Positions 43,380 to 52,643 are shown, counted from the stretch's first letter. The stretch is DNA of 64,000 nt from Rhodopseudomonas_A sp036404135 (GCF_036404135.1 NZ_DASWPE010000006.1:5147-69146); one strand, 5' to 3'. Made by a program: numbers and translations. The notes: a model not told the origin generated them from the sequence alone.

Positions 43380-43937
43380 CTACGGATCGAGCTCGGTGTC
43401 CCAATACAAATAGTCGAGCCAGCTATCGTGCAGATAGTTCGGCGGAAACAGCCTTCCATTACGATGCAGCTGATGCACCGTGGGCGCGAACGGCGCCTGC
43501 TTGGGAAACATCCGGGCCTGCTGCGGCGTCATGTTGCCCTTGCGCAGATTGCACGGCGAACACGCCGCGACCACGTTTTCCCAGGTGGTCTGTCCGCCCT
43601 TGGAGCGCGGCATGATGTGGTCGAAGGTGAGGTCCTCAGGCGCGCCGCAATATTGGCAGCTGAAGCGATCACGCAGGAACACGTTGAACCGGGTGAAGGC
43701 CGGGTGGGTCGACGGCTTGACGAAGGATTTCAGCGACACCACGCTGGGCAATTGAATTTCGAACGACGGGCTGTGCACCGCGCGATCGTAGTGCTCGACG
43801 ATGTTGACGCGGTCGAGGAACACCGCCTTGATCGCGTCTTGCCACGACCAAAGCGACAGCGGATAGTAACTGAGCGGCCGGAAGTCGGCGTTCAACACCA
43901 AGACCGGCCAACCGCCGTGCGAGACATGTGCGTTCAA
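43380..43937 (-). CDS. HNH endonuclease family protein
   Basis: This ~185-residue protein has an N-terminal GGWPVLVLNADFRPLSYYPLSLWSWQDAIKAVFLDRVNIVEHYD block. An HNH zinc-finger nuclease motif follows: CQYCGAPEDLTFDHIMPRSKGGQTTWENVVAACSPCNLRKGN, with two CxxC pairs and the His-Asn-His set. The likely start is TTG 43937, eight bases after CAGGAG. A GTG at 43982 opens the frame but has no ribosome site. The family is conserved as a single chromosomal gene in alphaproteobacteria and is not necessarily selfish DNA. Confidence 0.85.
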   Translation of the reverse strand: MNAHVSHGGWPVLVLNADFRPLSYYPLSLWSWQDAIKAVFLDRVNIVEHYDRAVHSPSFEIQLPSVVSLKSFVKPSTHPAFTRFNVFLRDRFSCQYCGAPEDLTFDHIMPRSKGGQTTWENVVAACSPCNLRKGNMTPQQARMFPKQAPFAPTVHQLHRNGRLFPPNYLHDSWLDYLYWDTELDP

Positions 43938-44097
43938 GAAACGCTCCTGGCCCCCATTTGCTGCGAAGCAGCCTGAGTTCACATACTATAATTAGCGTGA
44001 CGTCCTTGTGAAGGGCTGTTCGCCGCCGTGCACCGTTTGGAACCGGAAGCGTAAACCGGCGCGGAGCGCCGCGGCCGCGCAATCCGGCGGCGACGCG

Positions 44098-45567
44098 TTA
44101 CGCGGTGGTGCGGGGCTGCCGGGCCGCTAGCAGGCTGCGGTAGAGCTGCGCATAATGCTGTGCCGGGTTGCGCCAGGACACGTCGGCGGTCATGCCGTTG
44201 CGCTGCAGCGCCTTCCAGGCCGAACGGTCGGCAAACAGCGCGCGGGTCTTGCTCAGCGCCGCCGCCAGCATGTCGCCGGTCACCGGCGAGAACTGCACCC
44301 CGGTCGCGACGCCCGCGGCGATCGCCATCTCGTTGGCGTCGACCACGGTATCAGACAGCCCGCCGACCCGCGCCACCACCGGCACCGCGCCGTAGCGCAG
44401 GGCGCACAATTGCGTGAGCCCGCAGGGCTCGAACCGCGACGGCACCAACAGCGCGTCGGCGCCGGCCTGGATCAGATGCGCCAGATCCTCGTCATAGCCG
44501 ATCATCACCCCGATCTGGCCGGGATACGCCTCTGCCGCGGCCTTGAACCGCGCCTCGAGTTCGGCGTCGCCGGCGCCGAGCAGCGCCAGCTGGATGCCCT
44601 CGGCGCGCAGCACCGGCAGCGCCTCCAGCAACAGGTCGAGGCCTTTTTGCCAGGACAGCCGGCTGATCACGCCGAGCAGCAGCCGGTCCGGATCCGGGCT
44701 GAGGTCGAACAGCTCGCGTACCGACTGCGTATTGGCGGCGCGGGTCGGCAGCGTGGCCAAGTCGTAAGTCGCGGTGATCCGCTTGTCGGTGGCCGGATTC
44801 CAAACCCTGTCGTCGATGCCGTTGAGGATGCCGGTGAGTTGCGCCGAGCGCTGCCGCAGCAACCCGTCGAGCCCCATGCCGGCCTCCGGCCCCTGGATCT
44901 CCAGCGCATAGGCCGGCGACACCGTGGTGATGCGGTCGGACAATTGTAGCCCGGCCTTCATGTAGCCAATGCTGCCGTAATATTCGACGCCGTCGACGCT
45001 GAAGGCGCCGGGCGGCAACCCCAGCGTCGCCAACAGCTCGCGGGGGAACTGGCCCTGAAACGCCAGATTGTGCACGGTGAACACGGTGGCAGGCGACGGC
45101 TTGCCGCTGTAGCGCAGATAGGCCGGGGTCAGCCCGGCCTGCCAATCATGGGCGTGAATCAGGTCCGGCACGAAGGACGGCACCAGGCCTTGGCCGATCT
45201 CGGCAGCGGTGCGCGCCAAGGCCGCGAAGCGATAGGCGTTGTCCGGCCAATCCTGGCCGTCCGGCGCGCTATAGGGGCTGCCGGGACGGTTATAGAGATG
45301 CGGCGCGTCGAGCACGAACAGTTCGAGGCTGCCCTTGTGCGCCGCCAGCAGCCGCGCCGGGCCCCCGAACAACATCGCAAACGAATGCACCGGCAGCGCC
45401 GATTCGATGCCCGCCAGCACCGCGGGATAGCCCGGCACCAGGGTGCGCATGGTGACGCCGTGGCGCAATAGCGCCGCGGGCAGCGCGCCGGCGACGTCGG
45501 CCAACCCGCCGGTCTTGATCAGCGGATAGATTTCGGACGCGACCGATAGCGCCGTAACGGGTGTCAT
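44098..45567 (-). CDS. glgA: Glycogen synthase (ADP-glucose type)
   Basis: This 489-residue GT5 enzyme elongates alpha-1,4-glucan from ADP-glucose. N-terminal ALSVASEIYPLIKTGGLADVAGALP carries the KTGGL ADP-glucose motif, and the C-terminal domain has ALLVPSRFEPCGLTQLCALRYGAVPVVARVGGLSDTV. Length is standard. Its ATG overlaps the glgC stop by four bases (ATGA), so it is translated with glgC. No glgB, glgX or glgP lies within the window. Confidence 0.96.
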   Translation of the reverse strand: MTPVTALSVASEIYPLIKTGGLADVAGALPAALLRHGVTMRTLVPGYPAVLAGIESALPVHSFAMLFGGPARLLAAHKGSLELFVLDAPHLYNRPGSPYSAPDGQDWPDNAYRFAALARTAAEIGQGLVPSFVPDLIHAHDWQAGLTPAYLRYSGKPSPATVFTVHNLAFQGQFPRELLATLGLPPGAFSVDGVEYYGSIGYMKAGLQLSDRITTVSPAYALEIQGPEAGMGLDGLLRQRSAQLTGILNGIDDRVWNPATDKRITATYDLATLPTRAANTQSVRELFDLSPDPDRLLLGVISRLSWQKGLDLLLEALPVLRAEGIQLALLGAGDAELEARFKAAAEAYPGQIGVMIGYDEDLAHLIQAGADALLVPSRFEPCGLTQLCALRYGAVPVVARVGGLSDTVVDANEMAIAAGVATGVQFSPVTGDMLAAALSKTRALFADRSAWKALQRNGMTADVSWRNPAQHYAQLYRSLLAARQPRTTA

Positions 45568-46826
45568 GCCTCGAGCCTGTCGATCATCGGCTGGGTGATC
45601 AGGCAGATGCCGGCCGCGGTGCGCTGGAATCTGGCGGCGTCGAGTTCGGGATCCTCGCCGACCACCAGGCCTTCAGGGATCCGCACGCCGCGGTCGATCA
45701 CCACATTGGTGAGCTGGCAGGAGCGGGCGACGTCGACATAGGGCAGGATCACCGCCTGCTCGATGGTGGAGTAGGAATGCACCCGCACCCCGGTGAACAG
45801 CAGCGTCTGCCGCAGCGTCGAGCCGGAGATGATGCAGCCGCCGGAGACCAGCGAGGAAATCGCCTCGCCGCGCCTGCCGATCTTGTCGTGGACGAATTTG
45901 GCCGGCGGCACGATCTCGCCATAGGTCCAGATCGGCCAGTTATGGTCGTACAGATCGAGTTCGGGAACGATGTCGCACAGGTCGATATTGGCGGCCCAAT
46001 AGGCGTCGACGGTGCCGACGTCGCGCCAGTAGCTGGCGGCTTCGGCGTGGGAGCGGATGCAGGAGCGGTCGAAGCTATGCGCCACCGCTTTGCCGTGTTT
46101 GACGATGTAGGGGATGATGTCCTTGCCGAAATCATGCGACGAGTTCGGATCGGCGGCGTCGCGGCGCAATTCCTCGAACAGGAATTTGGTGTCGAACACG
46201 TAGATCCCCATGCTGGCGAGCGACATCGTCGGCTTGTCGGGCATCGGCGGCGGATCGGCCGGCTTCTCGACGAAGGAATGGATCACGTCATTGGCGTCGG
46301 CCGCCATCACGCCGAAGCCGGAGGCTTCCTTGCGCGGCACTTCGAGGCAGCCGACGGTGACGTCGGCGCCCTGCTCGACGTGCTGCTGCAGCATCTGCTC
46401 GTAATCCATCTTGTAGATGTGATCGCCGGCCAACAGCACGATGAATTGCGGGTCGTAGCTCTCGATGATGTCGATGTTCTGATACACCGCGTCGGCTGTG
46501 CCGAGATACCACAGTTCCTCGGATACCCGCTGACTGGCCGGCAGAATGTCGAAGCTCTCGTTACGTTCCGGGCGGAAGAAGTTCCAGCCGTGCTGCAGAT
46601 GCCGGATCAGGCTGTGCGCCTTGTACTGGGTGGCCACCGCGATCCGCCGGATGCCGGAATTCAGCGCATTCGACAACGCAAAATCGATGATCCGCGACTT
46701 GCCGCCGAAATACACCGCCGGCTTGGCGCGGCGATCGGTCAGCTCCATCAACCGGCTGCCGCGGCCGCCGGCCAGCACATAGGCCATCGCGTGACGGGCG
46801 AGCGGAGCATTTACACCGTTACTCAT
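45564..46826 (-). CDS. glgC: Glucose-1-phosphate adenylyltransferase
   Basis: This 420-residue enzyme makes ADP-glucose, the committed step of glycogen synthesis. AYVLAGGRGSRLMELTDRRAKPAVYFGGKSRIIDFALSNALNSGI is the nucleotidyltransferase signature, GDHIYKMDYEQML the metal/substrate region, and the C-terminal left-handed beta-helix starts near SGGCIISGSTLRQTLLF. ATG 46826 has GAGAGG upstream; an in-frame opening at 46937 is not conserved. The 258 bases upstream contain no recognised element. Confidence 0.95.
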   Translation of the reverse strand: MSNGVNAPLARHAMAYVLAGGRGSRLMELTDRRAKPAVYFGGKSRIIDFALSNALNSGIRRIAVATQYKAHSLIRHLQHGWNFFRPERNESFDILPASQRVSEELWYLGTADAVYQNIDIIESYDPQFIVLLAGDHIYKMDYEQMLQQHVEQGADVTVGCLEVPRKEASGFGVMAADANDVIHSFVEKPADPPPMPDKPTMSLASMGIYVFDTKFLFEELRRDAADPNSSHDFGKDIIPYIVKHGKAVAHSFDRSCIRSHAEAASYWRDVGTVDAYWAANIDLCDIVPELDLYDHNWPIWTYGEIVPPAKFVHDKIGRRGEAISSLVSGGCIISGSTLRQTLLFTGVRVHSYSTIEQAVILPYVDVARSCQLTNVVIDRGVRIPEGLVVGEDPELDAARFQRTAAGICLITQPMIDRLEA

Positions 46827-47084
46827 GAGGCCTCTCATCGTGCGTTGGCAGGGCCCGGGCGGCCCCCGCGCGGCCGGCCGGATCACCGAATCCGCCGCCG
46901 CTTGCACCGCACCATCTCTAGCGAAATTCGGATTCAAAAGGACAGCGCAAATCGATAATTTTTTCGATTTGGCAGAGGCATTGGTCGCAGGCGCGGCCGC
47001 GCCGCGGGGACTGCCGGCGGATCTGCGCCGCGCTCCCGGCGGTATCAGTGTCGGGGTGACGGTCGCAAATCCACACCTATCAGG

Positions 47085-48134
47085 CTACCAGGCAAGGAAT
47101 AACCCGATATCACCGGGGACGCCGTCAGGAAATTCCACCACACGGGCATGCAACGAAAACCCATGGTCGCGTAGCTCGGCCTTCCAGCGCATGAACACCT
47201 CGGCGGCCATGCCGCGCAGGGTTTCCGGCCAACTCGGATCCGGGGCATTCACCGCGCGGCCATGGTCGCTGCACACCTCGCAGGGAAACCGCAGCAACAG
47301 GTGCTCCTGCTCGCCCTTCATCGCGGTGCTGCGGGCGCCGCTCAGCATCCTTTGCCAGGCCTCCTCGGTCAGATGCTGCGCCAGGAACTTGTCGGCCTGC
47401 TGGTGATGTTTCACCTCGGCGAGGTGCTTTTCGTCATGGCGGCGGCGGTCCTCTTCCTCTTCGAAATGCAGCGCCAGATTATGAAACGCCTTGGCCGAGA
47501 AGGCGGTGTCGAGTTCCGGCGGCGGTGGCGCCGGCGGTGCGGCACGCTGGGAAATCTCCTGCAGCCGTTGCGAGGCCGCCGGCCAGCGCGAGCCGTCCTC
47601 GAACACCGGCTCGCCCTCGTGTGCGGGCAGCGGATGCGCGAACGCCCGCACCAGATCGGCCCGGCTGACGATGCCGACCAGCACGCCGTCGCGCAGCACC
47701 GGCACCCGCTTGATGCGTTTCGACGACAGCAATTCGGCGACTTCCGCCAGATCGGCGTCCTCGGCCACCGCGATCACCGGCGAGGTCATCACCTCGCGCG
47801 CGGTGCGCTCGGTCGAGTTGAGGAATTCCAGGTAGTCGGAGCTCAGCTCCTGGCCCTGCGACAGCATCCGCAGCCACCAGTCGCGCCCGGCCTGACGGTC
47901 AGCGTCGTTGCGCGGCATCAGATCGCCTTCGCTGACGATGCCGATCGGCCGGCCGCTGCCGTCGACCACCGGCACCGCGCTGATGCCGTGACGCAACAGC
48001 GTCTTCGCCACCTCCCGCGCCGTCTCCTCCGGCCCTACCGTCACCACCTTGGTCGACATCACCTCCCGCACCTTCACAGCCAATCTCTCGATGACCGCCG
48101 CGGCGGACGCGCGGTTTTCAAGTCCAGACGTCAT
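47085..48134 (-). CDS. Tandem CBS-domain protein with uncharacterised C-terminal domain
   Basis: This 349-residue cytoplasmic protein has two CBS motifs: VREVMSTKVVTVGPEETAREVAKTLLRHGISAVPVVDGSGRPIGIVSEGDL (residues ~22-75) and TAREVMTSPVIAVAEDADLAEVAELLSSKRIKRVPVLRDGVLVGIVSRADL (~112-165). These would bind adenine nucleotides. After a Pro-rich linker (~195-205), a ~140-residue domain rich in His and Glu, then CEVCSDHGRAVN, is not recognised. It is upstream of glgC on the same strand but 258 bases away. An energy-sensing role near glycogen genes is only a guess. Confidence 0.82.
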   Translation of the reverse strand: MTSGLENRASAAAVIERLAVKVREVMSTKVVTVGPEETAREVAKTLLRHGISAVPVVDGSGRPIGIVSEGDLMPRNDADRQAGRDWWLRMLSQGQELSSDYLEFLNSTERTAREVMTSPVIAVAEDADLAEVAELLSSKRIKRVPVLRDGVLVGIVSRADLVRAFAHPLPAHEGEPVFEDGSRWPAASQRLQEISQRAAPPAPPPPELDTAFSAKAFHNLALHFEEEEDRRRHDEKHLAEVKHHQQADKFLAQHLTEEAWQRMLSGARSTAMKGEQEHLLLRFPCEVCSDHGRAVNAPDPSWPETLRGMAAEVFMRWKAELRDHGFSLHARVVEFPDGVPGDIGLFLAW

Positions 48135-48471
48135 TCGCTATGTCCCGTGTTCAAGATCGCTAAATTTACGCCGCGCGTCGGCGATGCCAACGCCGCGGGT
48201 CGATGGCTCGCGGCAAAATGATCGGCGGTTGTAAAGATTTCCTACTCGCCGCGGCGACGGCTGGATGAATTTCAGCTTTGCATGGCCGCGGCGCGGCTGC
48301 GTCCCTCCGCCGGAGGCGACCTAGTAGATCCCCGGTGATGCAAGGATGTCGCGATCGGCACGCAAATACAATCTATGAGCGATTTCGCGCGGTGCTTCGC
48401 CGGGGCCGTGCTCTGGTTCGACTATTGCGCTCCCGATTGATTCGGGCCGCCACGATAGCAATGGAGCCCGG
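48135..48471. other. 337-base divergent intergenic region, no gene seen
   Basis: It separates the CBS-domain gene (minus) from the outer-membrane protein gene (plus). It contains GC-rich self-complementary runs around 48250-48325 but no clear terminator, operator or RNA gene. Promoters for both neighbours are expected here. Confidence 0.45.
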
Positions 48472-49689
48472 ATGATGACGCGTTTTACCAAGCCTGCGTT
48501 GCTGGTCGGCCTGGCGCTGACCGCCGTCACGCTGCCGCAGATCGCCGACGCCGCCACCGCGGAAGAGCAGATCACCGCCCGCCTCAACGCGCTGGAGAAG
48601 GAAAACGCCGGGCTGCGCGCCCGGCTCAACCGGCTCGAGACCACGACGACCGCAAGGCCGCCGGCCGCCGGCGCGGGGTCCAATGCGGCGCTGGCGGCGC
48701 TGCCGGCGCGCGCCAACGAGCCGTACACCAAGGCCCCGATCGCAATCATCCACCCCGCCCCGCCGCAAGCCTTCGAGCTCTCGGGCTCGCTCTTGTTCCT
48801 GCAATCGGCCAGCGGCAACATGGAATACGCCACGCTGATCAATCCGCTGCCGGTGGTGTCGCCGCATTGGAACAATCAGTCGCTGGCCCCCGACTTCGCC
48901 GCCACCTTCGATCTCGGCGCCCGCTACATGAACGGCGCCAACGACATGGCCGTGCAGTGGACGCATCTGAAAGCCACCACCAACGCCTCGTTCCAGGGCA
49001 CGCCGGATCAGATGGTCGGTCCTCCCTACCTGATCGGCCCGGAGTCGGCGCTGTACAAGGTCGGCCGCGGCTCGCTGCAGAGCGAATTCGATTCGGTCAA
49101 AATGGACGCCGGACATACGTTCTGCGTCGACTGCGATTTCCAGATGCGCGCGTTCGGCGGCGTCGAGTTCGCCCGCATCGGCCAGGATCTCACCGGAACG
49201 GCGGAAACCCGCGACGCTAGCGCGTCGAGCTCCTACACCAATCATTCGAAGTTCACCGGCGCCGGCCCGCGGGTCGGCGTCAAGGGCCAGTACTCGCTGG
49301 GAAGCTTCGACTTCTCCGGCGAAATCGGCGGCGCGGCGCTGATCGGCACTACGCAGAGCCGGGTCGACTACCTCACCGTCAAGCCGGCGCTGGCGCAGCC
49401 GACCGTGCAATATCTGGCCTCGCCGAATGCGACGCGGGTGATCCCCAGCGTCAACGCCCGGCTCGCCACCGCGTATAATTTTGCGCCGACCGCCTACGGC
49501 CTCTTCAAGATCGAGGTCGGTTATCAGGCGGCGGTGTATTTCGACGCGATCGGCGAATACGCCGTGACCCAGGTGCCGACCTCGCTGGTGCTGCCGCCGA
49601 ACGGCGTCTATCTCGCCACCGCGCAGCATCTGACCAGCAACTTCACCACCCACGGCCCGTTCATGACCGCGAAGTGGCAGTTCCAGTAG
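48472..49689 (+). CDS. Lpg1974-family pore-forming outer membrane protein
   Basis: This 405-residue protein has a signal peptide (ALLVGLALTAVTLPQIADAATA), a short coiled coil (ITARLNALEKENAGLRARLNRLE, residues ~36-58), a Pro/Ala linker, and a beta-barrel region. The barrel alternates residues and ends with FMTAKWQFQ, whose C-terminal aromatic is typical of outer membrane proteins. Segments SGSLLFLQSASGNMEYA, DLGARYMNGANDMAVQWTHL and CDFQMRAFGGVEFARI match the Legionella major-outer-membrane-protein-like family. Start at 48472 or 48475, with GGAG upstream. Transported solute unknown. Confidence 0.82.
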   Translation: MMTRFTKPALLVGLALTAVTLPQIADAATAEEQITARLNALEKENAGLRARLNRLETTTTARPPAAGAGSNAALAALPARANEPYTKAPIAIIHPAPPQAFELSGSLLFLQSASGNMEYATLINPLPVVSPHWNNQSLAPDFAATFDLGARYMNGANDMAVQWTHLKATTNASFQGTPDQMVGPPYLIGPESALYKVGRGSLQSEFDSVKMDAGHTFCVDCDFQMRAFGGVEFARIGQDLTGTAETRDASASSSYTNHSKFTGAGPRVGVKGQYSLGSFDFSGEIGGAALIGTTQSRVDYLTVKPALAQPTVQYLASPNATRVIPSVNARLATAYNFAPTAYGLFKIEVGYQAAVYFDAIGEYAVTQVPTSLVLPPNGVYLATAQHLTSNFTTHGPFMTAKWQFQ

Positions 49690-49711
49690 CAGGCTGTCTC
49701 GCGCACTGACT

Positions 49712-49866
49712 TCACCTCTCCCCGCTTGCGGGGAGAGGTCGACCCGGCGTAGCGCAGCGAAGCCGGGTCGGGTGAGGGGGCGCCTCAGCATCACGCGGCG
49801 CCCCCTCACCCGGCGCGACAAGCTGCGCTTGTCTCGCCACCCTCTCCCCGCAAGCGGGGTGAGGGA
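49712..49866. repeat. Palindromic intergenic repeat, family E
   Basis: Left arm CTCTCCCCGCTTGCGGGGAGAG (49716-49737, itself a hairpin) is answered by CCCTCTCCCCGCAAGCGGGGTGAGG (49840-49864). Inner arms GGTGAGGGGGCGCC and GGCGCCCCCTCACC pair around a short loop. Same design as 4421-4563. The rest of the 400-base gap to the next gene (49867-50089) shows nothing I can name. Confidence 0.8.
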
Positions 49867-50089
49867 AGCTGCGGCGCCGCTTCGATCAGCAGCGCCATTG
49901 CGATCAGCAGTGACACTTCGTATGCGACGTCGACTGCGCACCAGCGTCGGATTCGCGGCAAACTGATATCGCCGACCGCATTATTGCGCGAAGCGTCCCG
50001 CTTGCTCCCATCAAGCGATCGATGACACAGTTGCCGCGCGGCGCCGCGCTCGCAACGTCGCTTGGTCATCCCTCTCCCATGAGCCCGCC

Positions 50090-50650
50090 ATGCTGAAGCG
50101 TATCACCGCCTGGCTTGCCGACTACGCCGCCAACGACGATCCGCTCGCCGCGGCCGGCAATGTCATAGCGCTGGTGCTCGCCGGCAACCAGCCGTTCTAT
50201 CCGCTCTATGTGGTGCTGGTGGCAGGCGGAGGCGGCCTGCCGTGGGTGCTGCTGACCATGATCTCGCTGCCGTTCTTTTTCAGCGTGCCGGCGCTGGCGC
50301 GGCGTCATCCGCGGCTCGGCCGGGTGGCGCTGGCGCTGATCACCACGATCAATACGGTGTTTTGCAGCTGGATGCTCGGCGAGCCGTCGGGGACCGAACT
50401 GTTCCTGCTGCCCTGCGCGGCGCTGGCCGCCCTGCTGTTCTGGCCGAGCGAGCGGCTCGTGATGCTGCCCTTGGCCAGTCTGCCGGTACTGGCGTTCTGG
50501 CTGTTGCACGGCCGCTACGGCGCGCCGCCGCATCTGTATTCGAAGGAAGCCTATCGCGCGCTGCTGACCATGAACGCGGTGAGCGCCGGCACCGTCTCGA
50601 TCTTTCTCGGCATCGTGTTTTCGCGGCTGTACGCGGCGCCGAAGCCGTAG
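50090..50650 (+). CDS. Orphan multi-spanning membrane protein, unknown
   Basis: This 186-residue protein has five or six predicted membrane helices (for example VLLTMISLPFFFSVPALA, VALALITTINTVFCSWMLG, LPLASLPVLAFWLLHG and a C-terminal GTVSIFLGIVF). It has the feel of a sensory membrane domain cut free of an output domain, since it ends right after the last helix. I cannot assign it. Codon use and continuous frame support a real gene. Convergent with mosA, with the mosBA terminator between. Confidence 0.65.
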   Translation: MLKRITAWLADYAANDDPLAAAGNVIALVLAGNQPFYPLYVVLVAGGGGLPWVLLTMISLPFFFSVPALARRHPRLGRVALALITTINTVFCSWMLGEPSGTELFLLPCAALAALLFWPSERLVMLPLASLPVLAFWLLHGRYGAPPHLYSKEAYRALLTMNAVSAGTVSIFLGIVFSRLYAAPKP

Positions 50651-50671
50651 TTCCACGCCATTTAGTCTGCA

Positions 50672-50708
50672 CAAAACAACAACACCACCGGCGGACCGCC
50701 GATGGTGT
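50672..50708 (-). terminator. Rho-independent terminator after mosBA
   Basis: On the minus strand, ACACCA-x-CGGCGG pairs with CCGCCG-x-TGGTGT (50708-50682, one unpaired C-A step, one-base loop plus closing pair). It is followed by a T-rich TGTTGTTTTG run to 50672. It lies 34 bases beyond the mosA stop. Confidence 0.75.
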
Positions 50709-50741
50709 CGCTGATGTCACGCGCAGTCTGGTGCCCCGCGC

Positions 50742-51569
50742 TCAGGCCGAGCGGGCGCCGGTGCGGATGATGGTGCCGACGTGCTCGCCGCGCAGCGCGG
50801 CGATGAGCCGGCCCGGCACCAGCCCGTTCACCACCTGCACGCGCTCGATATGGCGCGCATTGGCCATCACGTCGAGCATCGCGCGGTCGAGCGGCAGCGT
50901 GCCCTTGTGCTTGGCCAGTTCGGCGGCGCTGACGTCGCGCAGCAGCTCCGCCGTTTTGCCGTCGGGGCCGTTCGGATCGGTCGAGTACACGCCGTCGACG
51001 TCCTCGACGATGGTGAGCCCTGCGGCGCCCAGCGCATCGGCGACCAGGAACGCGCCGGTGTCGGCACGATGCGGCGGGATCCGCGAGCCGGTGAACTCGT
51101 GATGGTGATAGGGCGGAAAGCCGCTGCCGACCACCGCGCGGGCGGCGGACAGATGGATCGCAAGCTGGCTGGCGATGGTCGGGTGCTCGACGTAGGAGAC
51201 GCCTTCCGGTGCCAGCAGCGACGCCAGGATATGACCGTTCTGCCCGGCCTCGCTGGCGGCGAGCGGGGCGAGCGAGCCGACCGGCAGGCCGAGATCGAGG
51301 CCGACGCCGTAGACGTGGCGGGCGCGGATGCCGGCGCCGGTCAGGATCAGCAGCCGATGCTCGGGCAGCAATTGGCGCAGCTCCTCGACGATCGGCAGGA
51401 TCGCGTCGCGGCCGCGGTCCATGATCGAAGCGCCGCCGATCTTGACGACCTGCAGCCAAGGCAACAGCCGGATCGGGCGGACGCCGGCGACCGGACGGGT
51501 GAGATCGCTGTCGAGCAGAGTCTGGCGCGCGAGCGGCGAGGCGACGTCTTTGATGGTGGTGGTGGCCAT
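50742..51569 (-). CDS. mosA: Molybdenum storage protein subunit alpha
   Basis: This 275-residue amino-acid-kinase-fold protein is one half of the ATP-dependent molybdenum storage complex, which packs molybdate as polyoxometalate clusters inside an alpha3-beta3 cage. The sequence closely follows the Azotobacter vinelandii subunit as I know it: RPIRLLPWLQVVKIGG, LLILTGAGIRARHVYGVGLDLGLPVGSLAPLAASEAGQNGHILA, FPPYHHHEFTGSRIPPHRADTGAFL (the His-rich Mo-binding segment) and NARHIERVQVVNGLVPGRL. Follows mosB by 13 bases in one operon. Cytoplasmic. Confidence 0.93.
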   Translation of the reverse strand: MATTTIKDVASPLARQTLLDSDLTRPVAGVRPIRLLPWLQVVKIGGASIMDRGRDAILPIVEELRQLLPEHRLLILTGAGIRARHVYGVGLDLGLPVGSLAPLAASEAGQNGHILASLLAPEGVSYVEHPTIASQLAIHLSAARAVVGSGFPPYHHHEFTGSRIPPHRADTGAFLVADALGAAGLTIVEDVDGVYSTDPNGPDGKTAELLRDVSAAELAKHKGTLPLDRAMLDVMANARHIERVQVVNGLVPGRLIAALRGEHVGTIIRTGARSA

Positions 51570-51582
51570 GTCGATGGTCCTC

Positions 51583-52395
51583 TCAGCTCGCGGTGATGAT
51601 GGTGCCGACGTGCTCGCCGGCGAGCGCGCGGGTCAGATTGCCCGGCACCAGCCCGTTGACGATCTGCACCTGATGGATGTGACGCGCCTGGTCGAGCAGG
51701 TCGAGCACCGGAAACTCCAGGATCGAATCCTGCAGCCCCTTGGCCTTCATCTCGGCCACCGAGATCTTCGGAATGAAAGTGGCGTTCTTCGAGGTCTTGG
51801 GATTGGCGGTGAACAGGCCGTCTTCGTCCTTCACATAGATCATCGCCTTGCAGCCGAACTGTTCGGCGACCAGGAAGCAGCCGGCGTCGGTGCGATACGG
51901 CGGGATCACCCCGTCAACGGCCGGACGCATCCACAACCCGTAGGGCGGCATGCCGGAAAACACCACGGCGTGCACTTCGGCGAGAAACAGCGGCACCGAG
52001 GACAGTCCGGCGCCGTCGACCGCGGAAATGCCGTGCTTGGCGAGCAACTGCCCGAGCATCGCGGCGTTCTGGTCGGCGACCGAGGCGCCGAGCTGCGACA
52101 GCACGCCGGCCGGCAGGTTGAGCCCGGCGGCGATCGAGTAGAGATGGCGGGCGCGGGTGCCGGCGCCGGTGCCGATCAACAGCTTGTGGGCCTTGCGGAC
52201 GGCGACGATCTCCTCGACCAGCGGATAGACCGCGGCGCGGCCGCGATCGATCACGCTCTGGCCGCCGATCTTGATCACGGTGGCGTCGGGCAGTATCCGG
52301 AAGTCTTCCGCCGCCTCGGTCGCCGCCAGCAACTGGGCATCGGTCAGCGAACGTTGCATGAGGAGCTCCTTGAGCTCCACCGTCGTATTGGCCAT
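51583..52395 (-). CDS. mosB: Molybdenum storage protein subunit beta
   Basis: This 270-residue partner of MosA has ILPDATVIKIGGQSVIDRGRAAVYPLVEEIVA, KLLIGTGAGTRARHLYSIAAGLNLPAGVL, AVVFSGMPPYGLWMRPAVDGVIPPYRTDAGCFLVAEQFGCK and GLVPGNLTRALAGEHVGTIITAS. These are near-identical in pattern to A. vinelandii MosB. The beta subunit carries the hydrolysis-competent ATP site (family knowledge). AAAGGAAG lies about seven bases before the ATG. It is the first gene of mosBA, with a ModE-like dyad about 250 bases upstream. Confidence 0.94.
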   Translation of the reverse strand: MANTTVELKELLMQRSLTDAQLLAATEAAEDFRILPDATVIKIGGQSVIDRGRAAVYPLVEEIVAVRKAHKLLIGTGAGTRARHLYSIAAGLNLPAGVLSQLGASVADQNAAMLGQLLAKHGISAVDGAGLSSVPLFLAEVHAVVFSGMPPYGLWMRPAVDGVIPPYRTDAGCFLVAEQFGCKAMIYVKDEDGLFTANPKTSKNATFIPKISVAEMKAKGLQDSILEFPVLDLLDQARHIHQVQIVNGLVPGNLTRALAGEHVGTIITAS

Positions 52396-52643
52396 GAAGT
52401 CACTTCCTTTCGTGTTCTGATGCGCGTCGACGCGTCTCGGGGGACCCGTGGCCCCTCAAGAGTGCTCACTCCCGTTGATTTATTGGGAAGGCCGAGGGCA
52501 GAGCCGATCCTGACGCGGGCCAGATGGATAGCCTAGCCGGGCTGGCCGATATCCTCGTTCCAATACGTGGGAACCACCGATAATTTGCGCCGTCGTCATC
52601 GCCGCGTCAACTGGCGTGATAAAATGTTCTTTATTTTTCAATA

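Noticed and set aside
43380..43937. HNH gene as a homing endonuclease or part of a restriction system with Uma2
   Set aside because: The HNH protein belongs to a stable chromosomal family and no methylase or intron is present; the adjacency to Uma2 alone does not make a defence system.
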